Origin: UBA8752 sp965657965
GTDB taxonomy: Bacteria > Bacteroidota > Bacteroidia > Flavobacteriales_D > Sanyastnellaceae
Reading direction: 5' to 3'
Assembly (NCBI GenBank): GCA_965657965.1
Contig: CBFHQM010000001.1
Coordinates: 124,001 to 188,000, forward strand
Length of the DNA stretch: 64,000 bases
Shown: positions 26,711-35,601 of the stretch, piece after piece
How the letters are laid out: the number at the start of each line of letters is the position of its first letter
How positions within the stretch are numbered: position 1 is the first letter of the stretch
Translations under genes and position numbers: made by a program
Notes under the pieces: generated by a model
What the model was told of the DNA's origin: nothing
What the model saw: only the letters and a program-made list of their open reading frames with translations
Databases searched by the model: none

Positions 26711-26734
26711 GAAGCCGCAGACCTTCTGCGCTTC
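26711..26734. terminator. weak terminator-like hairpin between accC and hldE
   Basis: GAAGCCGCAGA (26711-26721) pairs with TCTGCGCTTC (26725-26734) with one bulged C and a tight CCT loop, in the 50-bp convergent spacer. A CTTTTA run follows 10 bp later on the plus strand, so a terminator is possible but imperfect. Confidence 0.35.
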
Positions 26735-26739
26735 TGCGC

Positions 26740-27237
26740 TTAGCCTTTTAACTTATTGGCCATGGCCGTTGTGCTGCGGCCAGGGACGAGCTCAATGGTG
26801 TCTACGCGACCTCCATTGGCCAAGACTTCCTTGCTGCCCACAATGTACCGCGGGTCGCTCGGGTCGGCACACGCGGCGTTGTAATCACCGCCCTTGACCA
26901 ACACATTGGGTCGAAGCGCGCGGATGACCTCCAAAGGGGTGTCCCCCTCAAACAGAACCACGGCCGACACTGAACGCAAAGCGGCCACCACAACCGCACG
27001 GTCTTGCTCGGGCACAATGGGACGGTCCGCACCTTTGCCCAATCGCCGGACGCTGGCGTCGTCATTCACGCCCACCACCAGCACGTCTCCCAGGGCCGAG
27101 GCGGCCTCCAGATAGGTCACGTGACCACGGTGCAAAAGGTCGAAGACCCCGTTGGTAAAAACCACCGAAAGCCCCTCTGCTTGCCAAGCCGCACATTGTG
27201 TGGCCAAGTCTGAAAGCCCTTGAACTCGGTCGTTCAT
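26740..27237 (-). CDS. rfaE2: D-glycero-beta-D-manno-heptose 1-phosphate adenylyltransferase
   Basis: This enzyme transfers AMP to heptose 1-phosphate in ADP-heptose synthesis for the LPS core. The 165-residue protein is a stand-alone nucleotidyltransferase like the C-terminal half of HldE, with the HxGH motif in TNGVFDLLHRGHVTYL, VKGGDY and a C-terminal LVPGRSTTAM matching the TTxI/STxx signature. The start at ATG 27237 overlaps the upstream flippase-like stop by 4 bp (ATGA). The kinase half (rfaE1) is not in the window. Context with the flippase-like protein and panD suggests one transcript. Confidence 0.9.
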   Translation of the reverse strand: MNDRVQGLSDLATQCAAWQAEGLSVVFTNGVFDLLHRGHVTYLEAASALGDVLVVGVNDDASVRRLGKGADRPIVPEQDRAVVVAALRSVSAVVLFEGDTPLEVIRALRPNVLVKGGDYNAACADPSDPRYIVGSKEVLANGGRVDTIELVPGRSTTAMANKLKG

Positions 27238-28244
27238 TCCGCAGTCGGTTCGGTGATTGGCTTCGCCTTTTTGAGCCCTGACGCCACCAAGAACAAATAG
27301 CCAATGCCGCCCGTGATGATGATCATTCCCGTTTGTGCTGCCCAAACCACATTGGCTGTGGCCAATCCAAGTACCCCGCCAAAGCCCAAGGCGATGAACG
27401 CATACTGCACGGCCAATTGATAGCTACCTATCCCCCCGGGAGAGGGCAACACCATGCCAAAACCGCCGGCCATCATCACAAACAACGCCTGAGGCGCAGT
27501 CAAAGTCTCCAATGCATCAATGCCACTGAAGACCACGTAGGCCATGAGGTAATACATGATCCAAATGAAGCTGGTATGGGCCAAGAATGCCCATTTTCTC
27601 CGCATGTGACGCACGCTAATGAGGCCACGCCCAATGCCAGAAATGAAACCAAACACTTTGGCAACAAAAGGGGTTTTGGCCAGTGTCTCTCGGCTTCGCC
27701 AGATCCACCCGAGTCCAATCACGCCGAAGAGAGCAACGCCAAGCAGCCAAGGCCAAGCATCACCGCCCGCCGGCCATGAAAAAGAGGCCGCAAATGCCAT
27801 GCACGTGTCCAAATTGGTGAGGAGCGCAATGCCGGTAAACAGAAACAGCATGGCAAAGTCCACCACGCGCTCAGAGATCACCGTCCCGAAGAGTTCGTCT
27901 ACCGGAATGCCATCGGTTTGGTTCAAGGCACCGCAGCGCGCCAGCTCACCACTTCGGGGGACAAACGTGTTCGAGAAGTAACTGAAGGCTACAGCGTGGA
28001 TGCTGTTCCACATTTTGGGTTTGTGCCCAAGTGGCTCAAGCAAGATCAACCACCTGACCCCGCGGCTCACGATGGCCAAATAACCCATGACGAAGCTGGC
28101 CAAAATGGTCCAACCATTGGCACTTTTCATGTCGGCCCATAGCGCTTCCGGATCTTCCACAGCGCGCATGGCCAAACTGAACAAAAGGCCGCCAATGCCC
28201 AACATGAGGACGTACTTCACAATTTGGCCAAGGCGTCCTTTCAT
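27234..28244 (-). CDS. flippase-like membrane protein (LPG synthase TM-region/UPF0104 family)
   Basis: This 336-residue polytopic protein of about eight hydrophobic segments resembles the membrane domain of lysylphosphatidylglycerol synthases (MprF), without the cytoplasmic transferase domain. The family landmark near the C-terminal half reads VLPSPGGIGSYQLAVQ. Stand-alone members are thought to move lipids or lipid-linked sugars across the inner membrane, but the substrate is unknown. It overlaps panD by 4 bp upstream and rfaE2 by 4 bp downstream. A second family member, with a frameshift, lies at 31957-33037. Confidence 0.85.
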   Translation of the reverse strand: MKGRLGQIVKYVLMLGIGGLLFSLAMRAVEDPEALWADMKSANGWTILASFVMGYLAIVSRGVRWLILLEPLGHKPKMWNSIHAVAFSYFSNTFVPRSGELARCGALNQTDGIPVDELFGTVISERVVDFAMLFLFTGIALLTNLDTCMAFAASFSWPAGGDAWPWLLGVALFGVIGLGWIWRSRETLAKTPFVAKVFGFISGIGRGLISVRHMRRKWAFLAHTSFIWIMYYLMAYVVFSGIDALETLTAPQALFVMMAGGFGMVLPSPGGIGSYQLAVQYAFIALGFGGVLGLATANVVWAAQTGMIIITGGIGYLFLVASGLKKAKPITEPTAE

Positions 28245-28594
28245 GATGAAATGAGATTGGTTTTAGTGTCCGGAAAAACCACCGTAGGCTTAAACGTTTT
28301 GGCCGCTTCCAAGGTCATGGACCCATAAGCGATCACAATCACAATGTCTCCAGGTTGGCAACGACGGGCCGCCGGCCCATTCAAACAAACCTGACCACTT
28401 CCGCGCCGGCCTTCGATCACATAGGTCTCAATGCGCTCGCCATTGTTGCAATTCACAATCTGCACCTTCTCCCCGACAACCAAGCCAGAGGCTTCAATCA
28501 ATGCGGCATCCAAGGTGATGCTTCCGATGTAATTCAAATCCGCCTCTGTGACGGTAATGCGGTGCAGTTTGGCCCGCATGACTTCGATATGCAT
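28241..28594 (-). CDS. panD: aspartate 1-decarboxylase
   Basis: PanD makes beta-alanine from aspartate for pantothenate and coenzyme A. The 117-residue proenzyme has the self-cleavage site Gly-Ser in LNYIGSITLD (about residues 21-30); the serine becomes the catalytic pyruvoyl group. Other family landmarks are VNCNNGERIETYVI and NGPAARRCQPGD. The length fits. It is the first gene of a panD-flippase-rfaE2 overlap cluster, and a perfect TAATTTTG box sits 5 nt before its ATG. Confidence 0.95.
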   Translation of the reverse strand: MHIEVMRAKLHRITVTEADLNYIGSITLDAALIEASGLVVGEKVQIVNCNNGERIETYVIEGRRGSGQVCLNGPAARRCQPGDIVIVIAYGSMTLEAAKTFKPTVVFPDTKTNLISS

Positions 28595-28599
28595 GGATG

Positions 28600-28607
28600 C
28601 AAAATTA
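28600..28607 (-). promoter_or_regulatory. -7 box 5 nt before panD
   Basis: Minus-strand TAATTTTG is a perfect TAnnTTTG match, followed by CATCC and the ATG. This spacing would give a leaderless or nearly leaderless mRNA. Confidence 0.5.
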
Positions 28608-28631
28608 CGGCATACTCCAAGCCCGTATGGC

Positions 28632-30173
28632 TCAGTCCTGAACGAGGTACAATTCTGTTCTTCGACTTCTCTCCCGCTGGCCCAAAGGACAATTCACACC
28701 CGAAGGACAACGCAGCAATGGACGGTCAGCTCCCCAGCCCTCTACACGGATTTGATCCGGTGTGAGGCCCGCAAATTCCAATTGCACCGCCACCTGTCGC
28801 GCCCGTTCATCCGCCAACCTGCGGTTGGCTTCCGGGTCACCATCTGCACTCGCATGGCCCATGACCAACACGTGGCCACTTNNNNNNNNNNNNNNNNNNN
28901 NNNNNNNNNNNNNNNNNNNNNNNNNNNNNNNNNNNNNNNNNNNNNNNNNNNNNNNNNNNNNNNNNNNNNNNNNNNNNNNNNNNNNNNNNNNNNNNNNNNN
29001 NNNNNNNNNNNNNNNNNNNNNNNNNNNNNNNNNNNNNNNNNNNNNNNNNCGCCAAGTGCCGACCGTCATGGCCGCCAACATGTTCAAGGTCCATGATTTC
29101 CCCATGAGGGTGAACCGCTGAATGATCCGTCCTTTCTCGTCTTTCCAAATGGCTTGAGCTTGGCCGCACGTGGGAACGTTCTCCACCGACCAAACAAAGT
29201 GGCCATCGCTTCTCAATTTATCCAGACGAATTGTCCCTGTTTCATCCGTGGAAAGACGCGCGAGGGCACTGCCGGTTTTGGCATCCTTTACCCTCCAATT
29301 CAGCCCGGAAATCGGACGAGATGCGCACTTCACGGTTAATGTGTGCCCTTCCAAAAGCGCACCCGTCAAAGAGGGCATGTCATCCTCCAAGGGAACCTCT
29401 GCACACCACCATACATCGATGCCCCCTCGGCCATTTAAGCGCTCTGCACTTAGCCAACCGCCGCGCGCAGGATGTGGCGCCAACGCCCACTCATCTGCAG
29501 TGGAGTTGAGCGCCTCCAAAAACCAAATCAACCGATAATCCCCACGGCGAGGAATGCGCACAATGTCAAACCCCCCTTTCCACTCACCCTTGCCCTCTTC
29601 GTTCCACCCTGTAGCGGTGTGTTCCGGCTTAAAGCCACACAACACATCGCCCAATCGATCATCCCGCACGTCGAACATGGCAAAAATGGCCTCTCCACCA
29701 TGGGTTTCTAACGCTGGAACAGGCCAAGGCGAGGACCACGCACCGTTTTTGTTGAGGGCGCTGAACCACACCGAGTGGTGCCCATTTTTCTCGGCGCTGA
29801 TGACGGCCATGCCCGAGGATGGGTCGATGTCTACGTGCAGGAGACGCCCAAGAGAGGCCCAAGCTTCGTGTTGTTCGGGAACCACTGCAATGGACTTGGG
29901 AATCGAGACCGCTCTGGGATCGCCGTCCAGTGTCGCAACAAACATTTGAGCCGCTGTTCCAATGCCGGAACCTTGCGTGGGTTGACGAAGCAAAACGACG
30001 TCTTGGCCGTCCGACCCTAACACCACATCGTGGGATTCGGAAGAAATGCCACTCACGGCAATCAACGGACATTCCTGCTGTGCCAACGCGCTATAACCAA
30101 CCAAAAAGGCCAGCAAAATGCACCCGCCTTTGAGCGTGGAATGCAACGTGGTCAATGCCTTCTTCCAAATCAC
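28632..30173 (-). CDS. exported protein with C-terminal OmpA-like domain (sequence gap inside)
   Basis: Translation from GTG 30173 gives 513 residues, 56 of which are unknown because of 168 Ns (28882-29049). The N-terminus has a hydrophobic signal (about 17-33, ending ALAQ). The middle (about 35-300) looks like a beta-propeller-like or TolB-like region without clear repeats, then a carboxypeptidase-regulatory or Ig-like segment (about 310-400). After the gap comes an OmpA C-terminal peptidoglycan-binding domain (VLVMGHASADGDPEANRRLA). GTG 30173 overlaps the DUF3109 stop by 4 bp (GTGA), which supports this start over the ATG at 30224. Likely tethered between outer membrane and peptidoglycan. 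Confidence 0.75.
   Translation of the reverse strand: MIWKKALTTLHSTLKGGCILLAFLVGYSALAQQECPLIAVSGISSESHDVVLGSDGQDVVLLRQPTQGSGIGTAAQMFVATLDGDPRAVSIPKSIAVVPEQHEAWASLGRLLHVDIDPSSGMAVISAEKNGHHSVWFSALNKNGAWSSPWPVPALETHGGEAIFAMFDVRDDRLGDVLCGFKPEHTATGWNEEGKGEWKGGFDIVRIPRRGDYRLIWFLEALNSTADEWALAPHPARGGWLSAERLNGRGGIDVWWCAEVPLEDDMPSLTGALLEGHTLTVKCASRPISGLNWRVKDAKTGSALARLSTDETGTIRLDKLRSDGHFVWSVENVPTCGQAQAIWKDEKGRIIQRFTLMGKSWTLNMLAAMTVGTWXXXXXXXXXXXXXXXXXXXXXXXXXXXXXXXXXXXXXXXXXXXXXXXXXXXXXXXXXSGHVLVMGHASADGDPEANRRLADERARQVAVQLEFAGLTPDQIRVEGWGADRPLLRCPSGVNCPLGQRERSRRTELYLVQD
28882..29049. other. 168-base run of N (assembly gap)
   Basis: The unknown bases fall inside the OmpA-like protein gene. The reading frame is the same on both sides, which agrees with a size estimate divisible by three, but the true length is not known. 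I see no duplicated flank here, unlike the gap at 8510. Confidence 0.95.
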
Positions 30174-30781
30174 GACGCAAGGTTGTCGTCGCCTTGATTT
30201 CGTTGGGCTTGGACTTGGCGCCATTGCAGCTCCGCCTCACAAGCGGCATCGTACCAGGCTTGTCCAAATTTCCGAATCAACGCATCCTTACAAAAGCGAA
30301 GCACGCTCAAATCCAATCCCGCTCCGCAGGACAATGCCCCGTCGCAAATGGGCCACCTGTGATAATTGACCGCAGTGAGGTCCTTCAACGCCGTGAGGCG
30401 AATGGGATACAAATGACAACTGATGGGTTTGCGCCAAGTCAACTTGCCTTCGAGGTGGGCCTGCTCAAACGCACATTTGGCCGTGCCATCGGCGTCAAAG
30501 GTGGCGTAGACACACTCCTTGCCCTCAACAATGGGGGTCACAAAATCGCCATCGCCATCCACCACGTGCAAGCCCTCTCGCTCAATCACGGCCAGGCTTT
30601 CTGGCTTCAGCCGGTCTTTGACCACTTCAAAAGCCTTCTCCACCTCGGCGAGCTCTTCCGGCTCCAAGGGAGCGCCGCTTTCGCCTTCTACACAACATGC
30701 GCCTTTGCATGCCTTGAGGTCGCAGCAAAAGCGACGGTCAAATATCTCCGTCGAGAGGAGGGTGTCGTCAATCAAAATCAC
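30170..30781 (-). CDS. DUF3109 family cysteine-rich protein
   Basis: This 203-residue cytosolic protein is of the DUF3109 family common in Bacteroidota. Cysteines are clustered: CCDLKACKGACC near residues 15-26, another in GKECVYATF, CAFE, SCHLYP, ICDGALSCGAG and RFCKDAL. The pattern suggests an iron-sulfur or zinc site, as in the YkgJ/DUF3109 group, but the biochemical role is unknown. The start is GTG 30781: a TAAATTCG box lies 5 nt upstream, and the longer frame to 31054 would run into the neighbouring gene. The OmpA-like gene overlaps its stop by 4 bp. Confidence 0.85.
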   Translation of the reverse strand: MILIDDTLLSTEIFDRRFCCDLKACKGACCVEGESGAPLEPEELAEVEKAFEVVKDRLKPESLAVIEREGLHVVDGDGDFVTPIVEGKECVYATFDADGTAKCAFEQAHLEGKLTWRKPISCHLYPIRLTALKDLTAVNYHRWPICDGALSCGAGLDLSVLRFCKDALIRKFGQAWYDAACEAELQWRQVQAQRNQGDDNLAS

Positions 30782-30786
30782 AGGAA

Positions 30787-30794
30787 CGAATTTA
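30787..30794 (-). promoter_or_regulatory. -7 box 5 nt before the DUF3109 gene
   Basis: Minus-strand TAAATTCG matches TAnnTTYG and is followed by TTCCT and GTG. It supports both the GTG start and a leaderless transcript. Confidence 0.45.
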
Positions 30795-30817
30795 CACCCA
30801 CAGAGGGACCTCCTAAC

Positions 30818-31966
30818 ATGTCTCCGCCCAACATGCTGAGGTATCTTGCACGGGTGACTTCTTCGGCCATTGAAACTCCCCTGTCTGCACCACGTCGCAG
30901 CCATGCTTCGCGCTGGTGGGCCATTCGTGGAGATCGGTGGAGAAGGCTCAAAGTACTGGACCCCAGACGGCTCAAAAATGCACTCCGGCTTCACTCGGAA
31001 TTCAAACAAGCCACCGGTCAGCGCAACAATCAGCCGAAAGGCAGACTCAACCACAGCGCTTGGCCCATGAGCTTGAGCGTTGAACCCACGACATCATGCA
31101 ATTTGCGCTGCCCTGAGTGCCCCAGTGGTCTGCGCTCGTTTACACGTCCGACGGGCATGCTCAATCCCGACCGACTCTCTGCTCTGCTGGAAGGCCCCGA
31201 AGGATTGGGAAAGGACTTGGTTTACTTAAATCTGTATTTTCAAGGTGAACCCTATCTACATCCCGGTATGGACGAATTGGTAGGTGTGGGCAAGCGAGCC
31301 GGGCTATACGTGAGCACCTCTACCAACGCCCACCACATCCATGGAACGCGCGCCGAAAAACTGGTCAAAAGTGGCATCGATCGGCTCATCATCTCCATCG
31401 ACGGAGCAGACCAGGATGCCTATTCGAGTTACCGTGTCGGGGGAAAACTCGACAAGGTTTTGGCCGGAACCAAGGCCGTCATGGCGGCAAAATCAAAATT
31501 GGGAGTGCGAACTCCGCATGTGGTTTGGCAGTTCCTCGTTGTGGGAACCAACGAACACCAACTGGACACCATGAAAAGCATGGCCGCCAATGCTGGCATC
31601 GATGAATTTGTCGTCAAAACGGCCCAATTGGATGCTCCCGCAGATGGTCATCCGTTGCTTACCCAAGACCCCCGCCTGCGGCGTTATGACCGAAGCCCTG
31701 AAGGGCGTTGGACCTTGCGCAATCCCATGTTGGATCAGTGCTGGAGGATGTGGCAGAGTGCCGTTGTCACCTGGGATGGAAAAGTGGTGCCTTGTTGCTT
31801 CGACAAGGATGCCGATCACGCCATGGGTACGGCCAACAACGCCGAAGAATTTCGAGAGATCTGGAGATCAGATCGCTACGGAGCCTTCCGCCAGTCTGTT
31901 TTCACAGGTCGTTCCGACATCGACATCTGTCGAAACTGCACAGAGGGGACTCAAGTATGGGCTTGA
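30818..31966 (+). CDS. radical SAM/SPASM domain protein
   Basis: This 382-residue protein has the radical SAM cluster motif CNLRCPEC (CxxxCxxC, near residue 95) after a basic N-terminal region. The SAM-binding partial barrel includes LYFQGEPYLHP and IISIDGADQDAY. The C-terminal SPASM-type part has cysteines in QCWRMW, GKVVPCCFDKD and ICRNCTEG. Such proteins modify peptides or small molecules by radical chemistry; the substrate is unknown. The start was set at ATG 30818, 36 bp from the divergent DUF3109 start; ATG 30833 is possible. The next gene starts 10 bp before its stop, so the two are coupled. Confidence 0.85.
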   Translation: MSPPNMLRYLARVTSSAIETPLSAPRRSHASRWWAIRGDRWRRLKVLDPRRLKNALRLHSEFKQATGQRNNQPKGRLNHSAWPMSLSVEPTTSCNLRCPECPSGLRSFTRPTGMLNPDRLSALLEGPEGLGKDLVYLNLYFQGEPYLHPGMDELVGVGKRAGLYVSTSTNAHHIHGTRAEKLVKSGIDRLIISIDGADQDAYSSYRVGGKLDKVLAGTKAVMAAKSKLGVRTPHVVWQFLVVGTNEHQLDTMKSMAANAGIDEFVVKTAQLDAPADGHPLLTQDPRLRRYDRSPEGRWTLRNPMLDQCWRMWQSAVVTWDGKVVPCCFDKDADHAMGTANNAEEFREIWRSDRYGAFRQSVFTGRSDIDICRNCTEGTQVWA

Positions 31967-33037
31967 CCCCGCAAAATCCACCGGCTCTAGGACCACTTCG
32001 AACCTTGCTGCCCTTGGCTCTCGGCCTTTTGGTGATTGTCTGGATGCTAACCGACACTTGGCAAGAGCACGGCGGGTGGGACACGCTGGAAGGGGCCGTG
32101 ATCCTGCCGGGATGGCCAAGGTCAGTGGCCGCCCTCCTGACTTTGGTTCTGCTTCGAGACGTGGGCTATGTCTGTCGCCTCAAGTGGCTCTCCCACCGCG
32201 GTCTCTCATGGAGACAAGCGATCGAAATGACCGTGCTGTGGGAATTTGCTTCTGCCATTACACCGGGAATTGTTGGTGGGGGTGCAGTGGCCATTTGGGG
32301 GCTTCATCGGCAGGGCATGTCTGCAGGCCGAAGCACAGCATTGGTCTTTTCCACCGTCCTCCTCGATGAGTTGTTCTATGTGCTGTCGGTCCCCATCCTG
32401 TTTCTGTCCATGGGGCCGGACGCGCGCCCGGAAGGGGTCGGGCATGACTTTGGATGGGGGTTGTTTTGGGCCGGATGGGGATTGTTGCTTTTGCTGGCGC
32501 TGATCATCGGCTTTGGCCTTTTCCTCGCCCCCATGACCACCTACCGCATCTTACAAAGCGCAGGATCTTGGCGGCCATTGCGCCGCTGGCGGCCCGCCAT
32601 TATTCGATTCGCCAAAGACTTGAACGAAAGTGCACGGCAAATGAAGGCTTTGTCTACCCGGCGCTGGGCTGCCGCTTTCGCTGCCACCATTCTCAGTTGG
32701 TCCGCTCGTTTTCTCTGTCTTGTCGCGGTCATGGGGATTGTCGTCGCGCCAATGGAAACCTTGGATGCGGCGCTTCATTGTCGCCCGTCAATTGGTGATG
32801 TGGGTGTTCCTTTTGGTGAGTCCCACACCTGGGTCCAGCGGGGTTGCTGAATGGTTACTCGGGGTGTTCTTTGAGCCGTGGATGGCTCTCGCCTCTTCTC
32901 CGCTTGCCCCCGCGATGACCATGCTCATCTGGAGAATGGCCACGCATTTTATCTACCTCCTGATTGGGGTGTTGGTGATTCCAGGTTGGTTGCGGCGATC
33001 CCGTCTTCGAAATCCAATCCAGAGTCCCGACCTTTGA
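31957..33037 (+). pseudogene. flippase-like membrane protein with a frameshift (UPF0104 family)
   Basis: Frame one runs from ATG 31957 to 32850 and is membrane-rich up to about residue 270. The end of the family, including the signature SPTPGSSGVAEWL and two more hydrophobic segments, continues in the +1 frame to the stop at 33037. Missing one base around 32773-32776 (GCGGCGCTTCATT) would rejoin them into a normal 360-residue protein. Either the strain has lost the gene, or the base is an assembly/sequencing error; the conserved second half favours error or very recent loss. It overlaps the radical SAM gene by 10 bp. Family members move lipids or lipid-linked substrates. Confidence 0.75.
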
Positions 33038-33040
33038 GAC

Positions 33041-34204
33041 ATGTCCAAGGAAAGCAAGACCACCGGATTCAGCACGCTGGCCGTTCATGCGGGTGTGGAA
33101 CCCGACCCTTCAACAGGGGCCATTATGACCCCGATTTACATGACCTCCACGTATGTTCAGGAGGGAATTGGAAAACACAAAGGCTACGAATACAGCCGGT
33201 CCTCTAATCCCACGCGAGACGCCCTTGAGGCGGCCCTGGCCGCATTGGAAGGGGGACAACACGGCTTGGCTTTTTCCAGCGGTCTCGCCGCGGTGGACGC
33301 CGTTCTGATGACCTTGAAGCCCGGCGATGAGGTGATTGCAGGCGACGACCTTTATGGAGGAACCCGCCGCTTGTTTACGACTCACTACGCGCCGTTGGGC
33401 ATTCAATTCCACTTTGTGGACACACAAAACGCCGACAATGTATCGGCCGTGCTCAACGACCGGACACGCTTGGTTTGGTTGGAAACCCCAACCAACCCCT
33501 TGCTCAGGGTCACCGACATTGCAGCGGTCGCCGATGTACTCAAAGGCCATCCTGCGCGTCTGGCAGTAGACAACACCTTTGCAACGCCTGCGCTCCAAAA
33601 CCCACTAAAAGAGGGTGCGGACATCGTCATGCACAGCGTCACGAAATACCTCGGTGGTCACTCTGATGTGGTCATGGGTGCACTCATGACGAAAGACGCC
33701 GGAGTCGACGCCGAGCTGCGCACCCTTCAGAACAATGTTGGCGCCGTTCCAGGACCCATGGATTGCTTCTTGGTCCTCCGCGGCATCAAAACCCTCGGGA
33801 TTCGCGTTCGCCAGCACTGCATCAATGGCCGCGCTGTGGCAGAGTGGCTGGCTGCGCATGCCAAAGTGGACAAAGTATACTGGCCCGGATTTGCTGACTT
33901 TCCCAATCACGCCGTGGCCGCGCGCCAAATGAACGATTTCGGAGGCATGATCAGCTTTACCCTGAAAGACGACAGCCTCACAGCCTCAAAAAAGGTGTGT
34001 GAATCCACAAATTTCTTCGCCTTGGCCGAGTCTCTTGGCGGCGTTGAAAGTTTGATTGAGCATCCTGCATTGATGACCCATGCCTCTGTTCCGGCGGAGC
34101 AGCGCGCTCAACTGGGCATCAACGACAGCTTGATTCGCCTGAGCTGCGGAATTGAGGACCCTGAAGATCTGATTGCCGACCTCGCCCAAGCCATCGAGGC
34201 ATGA
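33041..34204 (+). CDS. trans-sulfuration PLP enzyme (cystathionine gamma-synthase/lyase type)
   Basis: This 387-residue cytosolic enzyme of the Cys/Met metabolism PLP family acts in methionine or cysteine biosynthesis. Motifs seen are YSRSSNPTRDALE, the PLP-phosphate-binding FSSGLAAVDAV, WLETPTNPLLRV, the PLP lysine in HSVTKYLGGHSDVVMG and SLGGVESLIEHPALMTHAS. The sequence fits MetB/MetC-like gamma-synthase or CGL; the two cannot be separated by eye. It overlaps the kynurenine monooxygenase gene by 4 bp. A GACCTTTG near-box sits 4 nt before its ATG. Confidence 0.9.
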   Translation: MSKESKTTGFSTLAVHAGVEPDPSTGAIMTPIYMTSTYVQEGIGKHKGYEYSRSSNPTRDALEAALAALEGGQHGLAFSSGLAAVDAVLMTLKPGDEVIAGDDLYGGTRRLFTTHYAPLGIQFHFVDTQNADNVSAVLNDRTRLVWLETPTNPLLRVTDIAAVADVLKGHPARLAVDNTFATPALQNPLKEGADIVMHSVTKYLGGHSDVVMGALMTKDAGVDAELRTLQNNVGAVPGPMDCFLVLRGIKTLGIRVRQHCINGRAVAEWLAAHAKVDKVYWPGFADFPNHAVAARQMNDFGGMISFTLKDDSLTASKKVCESTNFFALAESLGGVESLIEHPALMTHASVPAEQRAQLGINDSLIRLSCGIEDPEDLIADLAQAIEA

Positions 34205-35601
34205 GCGAAGAGCGCGGCATGGCCGTTGTCGGCGCCGGTTTGGTCGGCAGCTTGATGGCCCTACTCTTAGCCAATCGGGGGCACAAAGTCGATGTCTACG
34301 AACGTCGGTCCGACCCAAGAAAAGTGGGCGACGCCGCAGGGCGATCCATTAACCTCGCCTTGAGCGAGCGAGGGTGGCGGGCATTGGAACTCGCCGGCGC
34401 CGTCGATGCCGTCCGGTCCATTGCCATGCCTGTAAAAGCGCGCTGTATGCACGCTTTGGACGGAAAACTGACATACCAACCCTACGGGCTGCCAAACCAA
34501 GGACGGTTCGGTCATGACCAGTGCATTTACTCTGTGGCCAGAGGACCATTGAACCGCATCCTTATGGAGGCCGCAGAGGCCACAGGCCGGGTCAATGTCC
34601 ATTTCGAACACCCCCTGTCCGACTTCCGGTCTCACGCCAACGGTTTGGACCTTTCGTTCACCGATGGCCACGTGGCCCATCACCAACGTTTGTTTGGTAC
34701 CGATGGTGCATTCAGTGCTGTGCGCCAACGCATGATGAAGAAAGACCGGTTTGATTTTAGCCAGTCTTACCTCGCGCATGGCTACAAGGAAGTGGCGATG
34801 CCCCCCAATGGCAACGGCGATTTCGCGATCGATCCAGAAGCCCTTCACATCTGGCCGCGCGGGCACTTTATGCTCATGGCATTGCCCAATCCGGACAAGA
34901 CGTTTACCTGCACCCTCTTTGCGCCTTTCGAAGGCCCTCAAGGTTTCTCTGAAATCCCCGATGCGGCTGCGGCGCGTACCTATTTCGAAACGCACTTCCC
35001 CGATGTTTTGGACGCGGTGCCCAACTTTGATCAAGACTGGGAGGAAAACCCCACGAGCTCTTTGGTCATGACGCGTTGCGCGCCATGGCATCAGGGTGAC
35101 CGTGTCGTGTTGATGGGAGATGCCGCCCACGCCATTGTTCCCTTTTACGGGCAGGGCATGAACAGTGGCTTCGAAGACGCCCGCGTCATGGCCGACTTGA
35201 TGGATGCCCACGACGGGTCTCCACAAGAGGACGATTGGCAGGGTCTCCTGACTGATTTTACTCGACTGAGAAAAGAGAATGGCGACGCGATTGGAGACCT
35301 GGCCCTCCGCAACTTCATTGAAATGCGGGACAGCACCGGCGACCCAAAGTTCCTTTTGCAAAAACGCATCGAACGCCGATTGACTGACCGCCACCCCGAC
35401 GTGTGGAAGCCCCTCTATTCCATGGTCACTTTTAGCCACCTGCCATACAGCGATGCCATGGCCTTCGGCCGAATCCAAGATGGCATCATGGCCGAGGTCA
35501 TGAACCGCCCCGACATTGACGCGCAATGGGACAGTGATGCCGTCGAGGCCCACGCCCTCAAATTGGCGGCAGAGCGTCTCCCCACCTCGGTGCAGTCTTG
35601 A
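34201..35601 (+). CDS. kmo: kynurenine 3-monooxygenase
   Basis: This FAD-dependent hydroxylase converts kynurenine to 3-hydroxykynurenine in tryptophan degradation or NAD synthesis. The 466-residue protein has the Rossmann loop VVGAGLVGSLMALLLANRG near residue 9, SINLALSERGWRAL, the FAD-binding MGDAAHAIVPFYGQGMNSGFEDA (given here in parts: MGDAAHAIVPF and GQGMNSGFEDA) and a C-terminal hydrophobic tail-like segment that is weaker than in eukaryotic KMO. Other kynurenine pathway genes are not in this window. It overlaps its neighbours by 4 and 1 bp. Confidence 0.93.
   Translation: MSEERGMAVVGAGLVGSLMALLLANRGHKVDVYERRSDPRKVGDAAGRSINLALSERGWRALELAGAVDAVRSIAMPVKARCMHALDGKLTYQPYGLPNQGRFGHDQCIYSVARGPLNRILMEAAEATGRVNVHFEHPLSDFRSHANGLDLSFTDGHVAHHQRLFGTDGAFSAVRQRMMKKDRFDFSQSYLAHGYKEVAMPPNGNGDFAIDPEALHIWPRGHFMLMALPNPDKTFTCTLFAPFEGPQGFSEIPDAAAARTYFETHFPDVLDAVPNFDQDWEENPTSSLVMTRCAPWHQGDRVVLMGDAAHAIVPFYGQGMNSGFEDARVMADLMDAHDGSPQEDDWQGLLTDFTRLRKENGDAIGDLALRNFIEMRDSTGDPKFLLQKRIERRLTDRHPDVWKPLYSMVTFSHLPYSDAMAFGRIQDGIMAEVMNRPDIDAQWDSDAVEAHALKLAAERLPTSVQS

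Noticed and set aside
28548..29121. Open frames on the plus strand across the 168-N gap
   Set aside because: Their length rests on unknown bases and they oppose the OmpA-like gene.
30155..30817. N-terminal extension of the radical SAM protein
   Set aside because: It overlaps the DUF3109 gene on the other strand and has no family match before the conserved part.
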